Positions 9,182 through 17,521 of a stretch of 64,000 bases of DNA are shown piece by piece. The stretch comes from Helicobacter_D sp964464895 (GTDB lineage: Bacteria; Campylobacterota; Campylobacteria; Campylobacterales; Helicobacteraceae). Position 1 is the first letter of the stretch, and each line of letters begins with the position of its first letter. The DNA lies in the NCBI GenBank assembly GCA_964464895.1, contig CAYXGY010000009.1, positions 14,651-78,650 of the forward strand, written 5' to 3'. Position numbers and translations under genes: made by a program. The notes under the pieces are model-generated. The model was given only the letters and a program-made list of their open reading frames with translations, was not told the origin of the DNA and made no database searches.

Positions 9182-9247
9182 AAGATTCCTTGTATCGTGC
9201 AAGCAACTTTAATAATGAATTGAAATTATAACGCGTTTTGGCAAATT

Positions 9248-9285
9248 ATTGTTTTTAAGTTTTTGTTGTAAAACTTAAAAACAAT
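9248..9285. repeat. Perfect 16-bp inverted repeat upstream of ppc
   Basis: ATTGTTTTTAAGTTTT at 9248-9263 is perfectly complementary to AAAACTTAAAAACAAT at 9270-9285 with a 6-nt loop TGTTGT. It lies 67 bp before the ppc start and 165 bp after the end of the small gene at 9450. It is AT-rich and is not followed by a clear T-run on either strand, so it may be a transcript-end hairpin, an operator or part of an attenuator. The rest of 9182-9449 shows nothing I recognise. Confidence 0.6.
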
Positions 9286-9449
9286 CATCATTGTGAAGCC
9301 CTTTATATCGTAATAACCCATAGTTTCGTATCGCCTTAGTCTCTACAATGCGATTCTCAAATCTAATTCTACTTTTTAATATAATCTCCCCCAAAGGGCA
9401 GAAGATACTCTAGGCTATCTGTATGAATATAACCCTCATAAAGCTTGAG

Positions 9450-9791
9450 CTAGAGGGGGGATTTTAAAAAGGTTTTGGTATATTTTTCTAAGTCTTTTGC
9501 ATAAAGCAAGGCATAATTGATATAAGGATTCTTTTGTGGAAAAAACAAATCAATGCCCTTGTCATATTTAACTTCATAACTCCAAGAGATTTTTAAATAG
9601 CCTTTAAGAGTAAGCGTGGGTAAGGGTGGGATATTGATTACGGATTTTATATCTTTACTGCAAAAATATTCTTCTAGCTCCTCATTGCTTAAGTTGATGC
9701 ATTTTTCTACACTCAATTCATATCTTATAAGCAGAATCCAGAAAACATTGCCATCAATTTCTTTTAATTTTAAAGATTGTATGTTGTTCAT
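9450..9791 (-). CDS. Small hypothetical protein, possible immunity/partner of the adjacent broken effector
   Basis: A 113-aa protein I do not recognise. It is soluble by appearance, with an N-terminal region of mixed charge and several aromatic residues (KGYLKISWSYEVKYDKG). No signal peptide or membrane segment. Its ATG directly follows the TAA of the previous reading frame (TAAATG), so it would be translationally coupled to the upstream effector-like gene, now a pseudogene. A small gene coupled behind a putative toxin is the usual position of an immunity protein; that role is inference only. A run of six G lies at its stop region. Confidence 0.5.
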   Translation of the reverse strand: MNNIQSLKLKEIDGNVFWILLIRYELSVEKCINLSNEELEEYFCSKDIKSVINIPPLPTLTLKGYLKISWSYEVKYDKGIDLFFPQKNPYINYALLYAKDLEKYTKTFLKSPL

Positions 9792-10938
9792 TTAGTTGCT
9801 CTTTGATTGGATTTTAGTATAGCTAATGAAACCATTCTTTGATGCTATCATCTCTTCATAAAAGTTTGTCAAATCTCTATAGGATTCAGATTCCTTAGAC
9901 TTTAAAGTAACATATTCTATAACCTTAACATTTACTACATTGGTGGTTTCCTTTTCAAAAGTTAGTTTGCCAATGATTCCATTAAAAAATTCCATACTAT
10001 GTTCCCTTGTGTTTAAGGATTCATACAAGTACTGCAAATTTACAAGATTCCGTTCGTTGTCCCCTTGCCCTCACTTTTGGCAATCACAAGACAACTGCCA
10101 TCATTATGCCAAGCTACATTATACCTCCCCTCTGGGATTCTAAGCTTGAGCTCCCCCTATTGTTTCTGGCGAGGGTCGCTCTAGGATATAGGCATTTGAT
10201 TCGTAAAGAAATTGTGGAATCCTCTTGGATTTGTAAATGCCAGAAGAGATAACATAACTCCTCTTTAAAATTGCATCAGATTCCTTGTAAATTTAATTCC
10301 TTGGGATTGTAAGTGATATTTACATTATAGACTCCCTCTTGAGTTGGTTTTGTAGAATCTTTTTCGTGTAGAAATGTGTCATAATAATAGCTTGTGTCTT
10401 TATCGTTTGGGAGACGGAATCTTGTGCGTTGTTTGTCCTTTTTCTCATCTTCAGGATTTATTTGTGCTAAAGATTCTTTTAGCTGTGCATTTTCTTTGGA
10501 ATCTTGTTGATTTGTATTGACTTGCAAGTTTGGAAGTGGAATTCCACTTCTAGCTTCCCATTCTTTTAAGATTCTCTCATTTTCCAAGAGCGTTAAGGTC
10601 TTGCCATCAAATTCTAATCTAAGTCTAGTTTTTATGATTTTAAGTTCCACAGAGGGGACGCGGTCTTTATAGATGATTCTATTTAGATCGTTGTTGTTGC
10701 TATATATGCAATACGCAGGACTCTTTGTGTAGGCAAAGAATACGATGTTTTTACCTATAAGGGAATCTTGATTGTTAGAATCTAAGAGATTTGCACTAAA
10801 AGATCTTTTAGGGAAATATCTAAAGTAAAGCCTTGTATATCTTCTAAGACCACGTGTATCAATTGCTTGGATTTTGATTTTGTGTTGGAATCTCTTTTTT
10901 TCTTGTGGATTGTTTTGTTCTTTGGCGGGATTATCCAA
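9792..10938 (-). pseudogene. Frameshifted gene: transpeptidase-like N-part plus DUF5675 domain, T6SS-effector-like
   Basis: Four pieces on the minus strand read as one decayed protein. Piece A (10276-10938, 220 codons from a TTG) contains LRLEFDGKTLTLLENE and EWEARSGIP, resembling the start of L,D-transpeptidase-exchange (Tlde1/DUF2778-like) domains, and ends NITYNPKELNLQGI before a TGA. Piece B (about 10140-10265) reads YESNAYILERPSPETIGG. Piece C (10040-10144) reads LRIPEGRYNVAWHNDGSC. B and C together are a DUF5675 domain split by a frameshift. Piece D (9792-10037) begins near LNTREHSMEFFNGIIGKLTF and looks like the C-terminal tail; the expected HAGNYP-type core of DUF5675 is missing. No Hcp/VgrG gene is adjacent. 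The effector role is inference. Confidence 0.6.
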
Positions 10939-11040
10939 ATATCATCTCGCTTAAAATTGTATTTATTCTAGCAAAATTTGATTAAAGAGAAGCAAAGAAC
11001 CAAGTCCAATCATTAAACTTTGGAATGGAAGCGTGAGTTG

Positions 11041-13242
11041 TTATTTGCTATTACTGAACTTTTGCAGTGATTTAACAAGCGGATTCTTAGAATCCTTGAC
11101 AAATTCTCTAGGGGTGCAAAGCAATTTTTTGAGCAAACGATAAAATTTTGTATGAGAGATTCTAATCAGTAGAAAATCCGGAACGATGAGATTTAATATT
11201 TTTAATAAAAAATTATTATTATAAATTTCATAAAGATAAGATTTATAAACCAAAGATTTCAATCCAAAATGAGTTTTTTGGTATTTTTCTACACTCAACA
11301 ACTTCTCCCCTCCCAAGATGATTTGATAAAAGTCAATCTGACAAACACGTCTATATCTGCGACCCTGCCCCCTCCCATTTTTATAGAAGCTTTTCCCAAA
11401 ACTATAAAATTTGAAGCACAGATAATACAAGAATCGCAAAGACTTTTCCTCATCAAAAATAAATTGTCCTTCCAAAACCGCCCTCAAATGGTGAATCAAA
11501 GATTCTTTGTCTGTCGCTTGCAGATTCAACCCATCAAAGCGATAAAATGCCTCCCCGCAGACGATACAAGACTTACCCGCCATCATTGCATAAACGCCTA
11601 TGCCAGAATTAAGCGTCAAAACACATTCACAAATAGCCAACAAGTCCAAAAGATTCGTGTCATCTGGAGCAAAAATAATATTTTTATATGCTTTTTTATG
11701 AATCCCTAAAGCCAATGGGTGCTTTTTGGCAACAAATGCGATTCCTTTACCAAGCCCTCCTGCAATATCGTCAATCATTTCTAAAAACCCCTCAAACTTG
11801 AAAGGCTCGCGTGTGAAATGCAGAATCACGGAATCACTTTGCACTTGCAGTGGAATAAACACAATGCGCTTGTCTCTAATCCCAAGTCGCTTTAAAAGTC
11901 TAAATGCTCCTTTAGACTTGCCTTGAGACTCTAAAAATCCCCCCCCCCCCGCTAAAATATTCTTAATATATTCCTTGGTTTGAGAAATTTGATTTTGACT
12001 TAAATCGTGATTCCATTGCCTTGCATTATAACTTAGAGAATCTGCGTTAAACCCCTTATCGTCAAAAAACCAAGAATCTGGTAACGCACCCCTATCAAAA
12101 CAAAGATAAGGAATGCCATAGCTCCTTACAAACTCATAAATTTCTTTGCGTTTTGGGTTGCCATAAGGATTTGGAAATAAAATTTTAGCTATTTTACACG
12201 CTTTTAAAAAGCCTAAAAATTCATCTCGCCTAAACGCATTATCTTTAAAAAACGCTTCCTCGTTTTGATGTAGAATCTCTCCTAGATAAACACTCGCTCC
12301 ACGTAGAGAGTTTAAAAGTAAGCTAGAATGTTTGCAAAGCAGAAGCACTCTTTTATCTGCTGCAATATCTGCGTGTAAGGGTTCAATAAAATGTGTTTTA
12401 CGATTCTTTAAGTGTTGATAAAAACGTCTATGATTGATTTTTTTTCTATCAAAATAACCATTCTGATTGGGTTTAATATGCCAAAAATGGTATAAATAGA
12501 TTCCGTGCAAACTCGCTTCATTGCCAAGCAAAGAAAACCACGCACGAAATCCCTTGAATCTAAAGAAATTCCAACTCCCGTCGTCATACATTAAAGATTT
12601 GGGCATTTTTTCAAAAGATGTCGTTTGCATAAGTAATCGCATAAAAAAGTCGTGGTCTTCATAGCTATGCCCAATAAATGCACTATCATTTCCACCAATT
12701 TCTAAATATTTATGCTTATGGACGACAACACTGCTTGAAACAAGGGAGAAAAAATCTATCCACTCTCTCTTGCCACTAATTAAATCTTCTTGCACAATTG
12801 TATCCCACAAATCTTTCTTACTCTCTGTGAGATTTTGCGTGCCTGCTTCGTTTAAAAACACAATTGGCAAACAAAGTAGCGCATTAGGATTCTTGGCAAT
12901 CTTTTTGATTTCTATCAGTTTAAGCAATTTTTGGAGATTTTCATTTGAAATATGATAATCCACATCTAAAGGCATTACCACAGCAGAATTGGCACACATT
13001 ACACCGAAATTTCTACATTCTCCTTGCGAAAACTGACTTTGGTTTATCTTCAAATATCTATGTCCGTTTTCTTGAATAATTCGAGGTAAATCCTTAAATA
13101 TAATGCTAGAAAATCCCTCTACAAAAATCACCTCTATCTTTTCATTACTGCGCAAGTCTTTAGCTTTTTGTATCACTCTATCTCTGATAAAGGCGCGCTC
13201 TTTGCTTGTCCCAAAAGGAATAATAATAGATAATTGTGGCAT
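11041..13242 (-). CDS. Two-domain glycosyltransferase (GT2 plus capsule-polysaccharide-type domain), phase-variable
   Basis: A 733-aa protein. Residues 1-260 are a GT-A family 2 glycosyltransferase: LSIIIPFGTSKERAFI, a QGECRNFGV block and the DxD-like MPLDVDYH, which binds the nucleotide-sugar metal ion. Residues about 300-640 resemble capsule polysaccharide synthesis/export proteins of the KpsS/LipB type (RIVFIPLQVQSDS, AKKHPLALG, VLTLNSGIGVYAMMAGK). It should add sugars to a surface glycan (capsule, LPS or a glycoprotein). A run of 12 G on the coding strand falls at codons 431-435; in this copy the frame is open. Gain or loss of one G would truncate the protein after the GT2 domain, so expression is probably switched by slippage. 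It stands alone; argD is divergent. Confidence 0.8.
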   Translation of the reverse strand: MPQLSIIIPFGTSKERAFIRDRVIQKAKDLRSNEKIEVIFVEGFSSIIFKDLPRIIQENGHRYLKINQSQFSQGECRNFGVMCANSAVVMPLDVDYHISNENLQKLLKLIEIKKIAKNPNALLCLPIVFLNEAGTQNLTESKKDLWDTIVQEDLISGKREWIDFFSLVSSSVVVHKHKYLEIGGNDSAFIGHSYEDHDFFMRLLMQTTSFEKMPKSLMYDDGSWNFFRFKGFRAWFSLLGNEASLHGIYLYHFWHIKPNQNGYFDRKKINHRRFYQHLKNRKTHFIEPLHADIAADKRVLLLCKHSSLLLNSLRGASVYLGEILHQNEEAFFKDNAFRRDEFLGFLKACKIAKILFPNPYGNPKRKEIYEFVRSYGIPYLCFDRGALPDSWFFDDKGFNADSLSYNARQWNHDLSQNQISQTKEYIKNILAGGGGFLESQGKSKGAFRLLKRLGIRDKRIVFIPLQVQSDSVILHFTREPFKFEGFLEMIDDIAGGLGKGIAFVAKKHPLALGIHKKAYKNIIFAPDDTNLLDLLAICECVLTLNSGIGVYAMMAGKSCIVCGEAFYRFDGLNLQATDKESLIHHLRAVLEGQFIFDEEKSLRFLYYLCFKFYSFGKSFYKNGRGQGRRYRRVCQIDFYQIILGGEKLLSVEKYQKTHFGLKSLVYKSYLYEIYNNNFLLKILNLIVPDFLLIRISHTKFYRLLKKLLCTPREFVKDSKNPLVKSLQKFSNSK
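11939..11950 (-). repeat. Homopolymer tract (12 C on plus, 12 G on coding strand) inside glycosyltransferase
   Basis: Twelve consecutive C on the given strand encode a run of four Gly (LAGGGGFLE) within the glycosyltransferase. This length is well above that expected by chance in an AT-rich genome and is in the range where slipped-strand mispairing gives frequent ON/OFF switching in Helicobacter and Campylobacter surface genes. The assembled copy is in the ON length. Confidence 0.9.
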
Positions 13243-13351
13243 TGCTTTCCTAAGATTCTATAATGTCGCAAATTATAACAAATTTTTATAAGATTATTTT
13301 TACTTTTCTTATTTTAAAATTCTTAAAACTTCTCAAACATCAAGGCAAATA

Positions 13352-14542
13352 ATGAAACAAGAAACCCTAAAACAAATGGATTTGGATTTTGTATTGCATA
13401 CTTATGCGCGCAATTGGACACATTTTATCAAAGGAAAAGGTGCAAGACTCTATGATGAAAATAACAAAGAATACATTGACTTTGGCTCTGGAATCGCTGT
13501 ATGCAGTGTAGGACACGGCAATGAGCGTTTAGCCGAAGCAATCTATGCGCAAGCAAAAAATCTCATCCACACTTCTAATCTTTACTTAATTGAGCCACAA
13601 GCCCTCCTAGCAAAGAAACTCGTAGAACTTAGCGGATATGATATGCGCGTGTTTTTTGCAAATTCTGGTGCAGAGGCAAACGAGGGCGCACTCAAGATTG
13701 CGAGAAAATTTGGTGAAGAAAATGGCGAACTCAAACGTTACCAAGTCATCACATTGGATTCCTCTTTTCACGGGCGCACGATTAGCACTCTAAAGGCAAC
13801 TGCCCAAAGCAAAATGCACCAATACTTCGGACCATTTCCTGATGGATTCGTTTATGCAAAGGATTTAGACGATGTACCAAACAAAATTAGCAGTGTAACT
13901 TGCGCTGTGCTCTTGGAGCTTGTGCAAGGCGAGGGTGGAATCACGCCTTTTGACAAACAAGAAGTGCAAAAACTCGCCAAGATTCTGAAAGAAAAGAATA
14001 TTTTGCTAATGGTTGATGAAGTGCAAACCGGTGTCTATCGCAGTGGCGAGCTGTTTGCCTCACAAGCGTATGGAATCACTCCCGATGTGATTACTACAGC
14101 TAAAGGACTAGCCGGTGGTGTGCCTATTGGCGCAGTAATGACGAATCTCAAAGATATTTTTGCCCCAAGCGACCACGGAAGTACTTTCGGCGGAAACTTC
14201 TTAGCTACAAGAGCGGCACTAGAAGTGTTAGAGATTCTATCAGAACAAAGACAAAGCGGGAAACTAGAGAAGACGATTGCATACTTCACCCAAAAGCTCC
14301 AAAGTCTGCAAAAATCTCATTCAGAAATTTTCACAGAAGAAGTAGGCTTGGGGCTTATGCGTGGGCTTAGAGTAAGAGATTTGGATACCTTGACAAAATT
14401 CTTAAATGTCGCCTTTGAAGAAGGTGTCTTGGTGCTAAAAAGCGGAAAAAATACTGCGCGATTCTTACCGAGCCTCACAATTACCAAAGAGGAGATAGAT
14501 GAGGGCTTTAAGCGCATAGAATCTTGTGTCGCAAAATTGTAG
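13352..14542 (+). CDS. argD: Acetylornithine aminotransferase
   Basis: A 396-aa class III PLP-dependent aminotransferase that converts N-acetylglutamate semialdehyde to N-acetylornithine in arginine synthesis; many homologues also act as succinyldiaminopimelate aminotransferase in lysine synthesis. Seen in the sequence: VFFANSGAEANEGALK, SSFHGRT, LLMVDEVQTGVYRSG and TTAKGLAGGVPIGA with the PLP lysine at about K251, then HGSTFGGN. Length is normal. It stands 110 bp from the divergent glycosyltransferase and is followed by a weak terminator. argB is 35 kb away in this window, so the arginine genes are scattered as is usual in this group. Confidence 0.92.
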   Translation: MKQETLKQMDLDFVLHTYARNWTHFIKGKGARLYDENNKEYIDFGSGIAVCSVGHGNERLAEAIYAQAKNLIHTSNLYLIEPQALLAKKLVELSGYDMRVFFANSGAEANEGALKIARKFGEENGELKRYQVITLDSSFHGRTISTLKATAQSKMHQYFGPFPDGFVYAKDLDDVPNKISSVTCAVLLELVQGEGGITPFDKQEVQKLAKILKEKNILLMVDEVQTGVYRSGELFASQAYGITPDVITTAKGLAGGVPIGAVMTNLKDIFAPSDHGSTFGGNFLATRAALEVLEILSEQRQSGKLEKTIAYFTQKLQSLQKSHSEIFTEEVGLGLMRGLRVRDLDTLTKFLNVAFEEGVLVLKSGKNTARFLPSLTITKEEIDEGFKRIESCVAKL

Positions 14543-14550
14543 AATTGTAA

Positions 14551-14580
14551 GGTAAGAATCGTTAAGATTCGCCTTTTTTT
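14551..14580 (+). terminator. Possible terminator of argD
   Basis: GAATC-GTTAA-GATTC short stem followed within 3 nt by seven T. The stem is weak (5 bp plus possible GG/CC pairing), so the call rests on the T-run and the position 9 bp after the argD stop. The rest of 14581-14836 shows no gene that I can support. Confidence 0.45.
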
Positions 14581-14836
14581 ACGCCATTGCAAGAATTTCT
14601 CTGAAGCATGTTTGCATATTATGCGCTTTGATATTTTAGATAGGAAGTCGCCAAATTATCATTGTGTAAAAGCCTTTAAATTTAAGGTAATGCATGGTTT
14701 AGAATCCTGTCTAAATTGTAAATTCTACTTGATATGCAGGCTATTCATCGTGCTGTAATCAATGGCAAGCTAATTTTGCTAGAAATCATTTGCATTAAGA
14801 AAACTAGAACACAAAATAAGAATCTGATATTTTAGG

Positions 14837-14860
14837 GCGGATTGAGGGGTATCAATCCGC
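14837..14860 (-). terminator. Hairpin after the ABM-like gene
   Basis: Perfect 9-bp stem GCGGATTGA / TCAATCCGC with a 6-nt loop (GGGGTA), 16 bp beyond the stop of the minus-strand gene at 14876. On the minus strand it is followed by CCTAAAATATC rather than a T-run, so termination strength is uncertain. Confidence 0.5.
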
Positions 14861-14875
14861 TTGAAAATGGTTATT

Positions 14876-15169
14876 TTATTGTGCAATTGTATAAATTCTA
14901 ACTTCTGGATTTTCACTCCAAAGAGGCTTAAGTCCAACAAAGACATCATTTTTAAACATATCACTTCCAAGATACGTATTTGCATTTTCAACACTATCAA
15001 ATCCATGAAGCACTTGCACATCTTCCTCCCTAATTAAAAGTTCTTTAGTGAGTGCGCCTTTAATTTCTTTGAGAAATGGATTGCGGTAGTCAGCGTAAAT
15101 CTTTGCCGCAGCAGGACGATTTGCATTGCTGATTTTCATCGTTATTTCAAGATAAGCTTTTACTTGCAT
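14876..15169 (-). CDS. Small ABM-like (dimeric alpha-beta barrel) protein
   Basis: A 97-aa protein without signal peptide. The order of a beta strand (VKAYLEITMKI), a helix with NPFLKEIKGALTKE, a central strand (VQVLHGFDS) and a final strand (PEVRIYTIAQ) fits the ferredoxin-like dimeric alpha-beta barrel seen in antibiotic-biosynthesis-monooxygenase and related small proteins. Function unknown; some relatives act on quinones or aldehydes. It is divergent from an HxlR regulator at 15340, and the shared 170-bp intergenic region carries a 10-bp direct repeat that may be the operator for both. Assignment to a fold is moderate, to an activity low. Confidence 0.6.
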   Translation of the reverse strand: MQVKAYLEITMKISNANRPAAAKIYADYRNPFLKEIKGALTKELLIREEDVQVLHGFDSVENANTYLGSDMFKNDVFVGLKPLWSENPEVRIYTIAQ

Positions 15170-15258
15170 TTTGTTACTCCCACAAATTTTGTTTTGCTAT
15201 TTTTTAGCAAAAGCATTATATTAAATCCGCCGCACATAAAAAAGATATAAAGAAATTT

Positions 15259-15287
15259 ATTAGTTACTAATTATTTTATTAGTTACT
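15259..15287. promoter_or_regulatory. Direct repeat, candidate HxlR operator
   Basis: The decamer ATTAGTTACT occurs at 15259-15268 and again at 15278-15287, 19 bp apart (about two helical turns). The second copy abuts the -35 hexamer of the promoter described next. The position between the regulator and its divergent neighbour suggests a binding site for the HxlR protein encoded at 15340. No experimental basis. Confidence 0.5.
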
Positions 15288-15315
15288 TGTCATTTGATAA
15301 GCGGTGTGATATACT
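15287..15315 (+). promoter_or_regulatory. Sigma-70-type promoter of the HxlR gene at 15340
   Basis: TTGTCA at 15287-15292, a 17-bp spacer and TATACT at 15310-15315, preceded by TG in the extended -10 position. Transcription would start about 15322, leaving a short leader with the ribosome site AAAGGAG before the ATG at 15340. Confidence 0.6.
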
Positions 15316-15339
15316 CATTGAGCATAAAGGAGTTTTAAA

Positions 15340-15717
15340 ATGTATCAGCCCAAACTTGAAAAAGATATTCGTTGTCCGTTAGAATATGGACTTGAAATTT
15401 TTGGTGGGAAATGGAAATCGCGCATAATCTGCGTCCTTGCTGAAATGAAAACTTTAAGATACAACGAATTAAAAAAAGAAATGAGCAATATTTCTGATGC
15501 CGTTCTTGCTACAACACTAAAAGAACTTATTAATGATGGAATGGTTAAAAGAAAATCTTATGACGAAATACCCCCACGCGTAGAATATTTTTTGACTGAT
15601 AAAGGCAAATCTGTAGTTCCGATTCTGCAAAATATTTGTAAATGGTCGGGCATTTTTTATAATGAAGATAGCGAACATACTTTAACGCAATGCCAAAAAT
15701 GCAATTATAAAGCATAA
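15340..15717 (+). CDS. HxlR-family winged-helix transcriptional regulator
   Basis: A 125-aa HxlR-type regulator. Family marks are a Cys near residue 12 (RCPLEYGLEIFGGKWKS), LRYNELKKEM, ISDAVLATTLKELINDGMVKR and PPRVEYFLTDKG. The C-terminus adds CQKC, a pair of cysteines not usual for the family and possibly redox or metal related. Strong ribosome site (AAAGGAG) before the ATG. It is divergent from the ABM-like gene and 190 bp upstream of an alcohol dehydrogenase in the same direction, both of which are likely targets. It differs clearly from the HxlR protein at 4034, so the two are not recent duplicates. Confidence 0.85.
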   Translation: MYQPKLEKDIRCPLEYGLEIFGGKWKSRIICVLAEMKTLRYNELKKEMSNISDAVLATTLKELINDGMVKRKSYDEIPPRVEYFLTDKGKSVVPILQNICKWSGIFYNEDSEHTLTQCQKCNYKA

Positions 15718-15908
15718 TTAGCACTAAACTTATTCAATAGCTTACATCAATAATTGCTTAATAATTTTGCAGAATCTATAACATAATCAAATTTTCACCC
15801 TCTTGACAAACACTAGGTATCAAGAGGTATAATTTAAATTTTATTAACTTTGGAATCTTTAATTTTAGATTCTACAAGTTTTATTCCAACAATTTTAAGG
15901 AGATGCAA

Positions 15909-17000
15909 ATGTTATTAAAAGACAATTTGACACAAGTGCAAAATGGACAAAGAATCACTGCCAAAGGCTATGCGGTCGCACACAAAAGCGATACTTTCAA
16001 GCCTTTTTCGTTCTCGCGCCACGCGCTTGGAGAAAACGACATTCTCATCGAGATTCTCTTCGCCGGAATCTGTCATAGCGACATTCACAGCGCACGCGAG
16101 GAATGGCACAAAGGAATCTTCCCGATGGTGCCCGGGCACGAAATCGCGGGGCGCGTGGTCGCAGTGGGCGCGAAAGTGAGCAAGTTCAAGGTCGGCGATT
16201 ACGCTGGCGTGGGGTGTATGGTCAATAGCTGCGGCGAATGCGAGGCGTGCAAGAGAAGCCAAGAACAATTTTGCGAAAACGGCAAAACCGTCTTCACCTA
16301 CGATTGCCACGACTGCTTCCACGACAACGAGCCAACCTATGGCGGCTATTCCAACAACATTGTCGTGAGCGAAAAATTCGCCGTGAATGTCCCACAAGAC
16401 GCGCCGCTCGAGAAAGTCGCGCCGCTGCTTTGCGCGGGAATCACCACGTATTCGCCGATTAAGTTTAGCAATGTCAAGGCGGGCGATAGGGTCGCTGTGG
16501 CAGGGTTTGGCGGGCTTGGCGTGATGGCACTCAAATACGCACTCAAAATGGGCGCAGAAGTCAGCGTGTTTGCGCGCAACAAAAACAAGGAAAAAGAGGC
16601 ACTCGAGCTCGGCGCAAAGGCACTCTATACCGACACCAAAGCCTGCAAGGAACGGTTTGATTTCATCATCAGCACGATTCCGACTGCGTATGATGTGAAT
16701 GCGTATGCGGACTTGCTCAAATTTGGTGGCGAAATGGCGATTGTTGGCTTGCCACCAGCAGATGAGAATCTCAAGATTGACTTGACGCGGCTTGTTTTTG
16801 CGGCGGGCAAAAAGGTCTATGGCTCGTTGATTGGTGGAATCAAAGAGACACAAGAAATGCTTGATTTTTCGCTCAAACACAAAATCTATCCTGAAACAGA
16901 GATTATTTCTATTACGCAAATCAACGAAGCCTATGAGAATCTCACGAGTGGTAAAGCGAAATTCCGCTATGTGATTGATATGAAAAGCCTAAAAGAATAA
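15909..17000 (+). CDS. Zinc-dependent NAD(P) alcohol dehydrogenase (YahK/cinnamyl-alcohol type)
   Basis: A medium-chain zinc alcohol/aldehyde reductase of 363 aa. The catalytic zinc site is seen in AGICHSDIH and MVPGHEIAGR; the structural zinc site is NSCGECEACKRSQEQFC; a further TYDCHDCFHDNEPTYGGYS block is typical of the broad-range YahK/cinnamyl group. The Rossmann motif is VAGFGGLGVMALKYA. It probably reduces aldehydes with NADPH. The start at 15909 has AAGGAG 6 nt upstream; an ATG at 15903 overlaps that site. The first two thirds are strikingly GC-rich (about 60% in places, against below 40% around), with codons such as GCG, CGC and CTC, which indicates recent acquisition from a GC-richer donor. 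Confidence 0.9.
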   Translation: MLLKDNLTQVQNGQRITAKGYAVAHKSDTFKPFSFSRHALGENDILIEILFAGICHSDIHSAREEWHKGIFPMVPGHEIAGRVVAVGAKVSKFKVGDYAGVGCMVNSCGECEACKRSQEQFCENGKTVFTYDCHDCFHDNEPTYGGYSNNIVVSEKFAVNVPQDAPLEKVAPLLCAGITTYSPIKFSNVKAGDRVAVAGFGGLGVMALKYALKMGAEVSVFARNKNKEKEALELGAKALYTDTKACKERFDFIISTIPTAYDVNAYADLLKFGGEMAIVGLPPADENLKIDLTRLVFAAGKKVYGSLIGGIKETQEMLDFSLKHKIYPETEIISITQINEAYENLTSGKAKFRYVIDMKSLKE

Positions 17001-17026
17001 ATAATTTTTGCAGATTATTTACATTG

Positions 17027-17042
17027 TGGAATAAAACTTGCT
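17027..17042 (+). promoter_or_regulatory. Sigma-54 (RpoN) promoter of the flgB operon
   Basis: TGGAATAAAACTTGCT has the -24 GG (17028-17029) and the -12 GC (17040-17041) with exactly 10 nt between them and TTGCT at -12. It lies 35 bp before the flgB ATG. RpoN control of flgBC is established in Helicobacter and Campylobacter, where FlgR is the activator. Confidence 0.75.
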
Positions 17043-17076
17043 TACTCTTTGTAAAGTTCAAATTTAGGAGTTTGAT

Positions 17077-17511
17077 ATGAGCATTTTTGCTTATAGCCCC
17101 GCACGCTTACTTGCGCAAGAAGCCCTTGACCATAGAGCTTTACGAAGAGATATGATTGCGAGCAATATCGCCAATGTTTCTACTCCAATGTATCGCCCAA
17201 AAGATATAAACTTTGAACAGATGATGGCAGCCAAAGCGAATGAAATCTTTAATCGTAGCCGCAAATTAGAGCTTGATGTCGCAATCACAAACAAAAATCA
17301 CTTGTTGCCTATGGAAGAAATGGACTTGAAACGTCCCACGATGTTTTATCGTGATGGGCACTTATCCCGCAATGATGGCAATAGTGTGGATTTAGACATT
17401 GAAACAAGCGAGATGGGCAAAAATGATATTATGTATCAAGCGATTGTCGGCGCATTACGCAAACAAGGTGCAATCTTTACTTATGCAGTAGAATCTGCAC
17501 GCAATCTTTAA
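17077..17511 (+). CDS. flgB: Flagellar basal-body rod protein FlgB
   Basis: A 144-aa proximal rod subunit of the flagellar basal body, exported by the flagellar type III apparatus without a cleaved signal. Family marks are the N-terminal block RDMIASNIANVSTPMYRPKDINFEQMM and the C-terminal YQAIVGALRKQGAIFTYAVES helix. First gene of flgB-flgC-fliE-pbp2, with a sigma-54 promoter directly upstream, so it belongs to the middle class of flagellar genes. Gap to flgC is 10 bp. Normal length. Confidence 0.95.
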   Translation: MSIFAYSPARLLAQEALDHRALRRDMIASNIANVSTPMYRPKDINFEQMMAAKANEIFNRSRKLELDVAITNKNHLLPMEEMDLKRPTMFYRDGHLSRNDGNSVDLDIETSEMGKNDIMYQAIVGALRKQGAIFTYAVESARNL

Positions 17512-17521
17512 GGAATTTTAA

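Noticed and set aside
14779..15021. 80-codon minus-strand ORF overlapping the ABM-like gene
   Set aside because: It is in another frame of the better supported gene at 14876-15169, which has sensible secondary structure and a start next to the divergent promoter.
15915..16919. 334-codon minus-strand ORF opposite the alcohol dehydrogenase
   Set aside because: It is an exact antisense shadow of a GC-rich gene with all zinc and Rossmann motifs on the plus strand; its translation is His/Arg/Ala-rich without family features and has no ribosome site.
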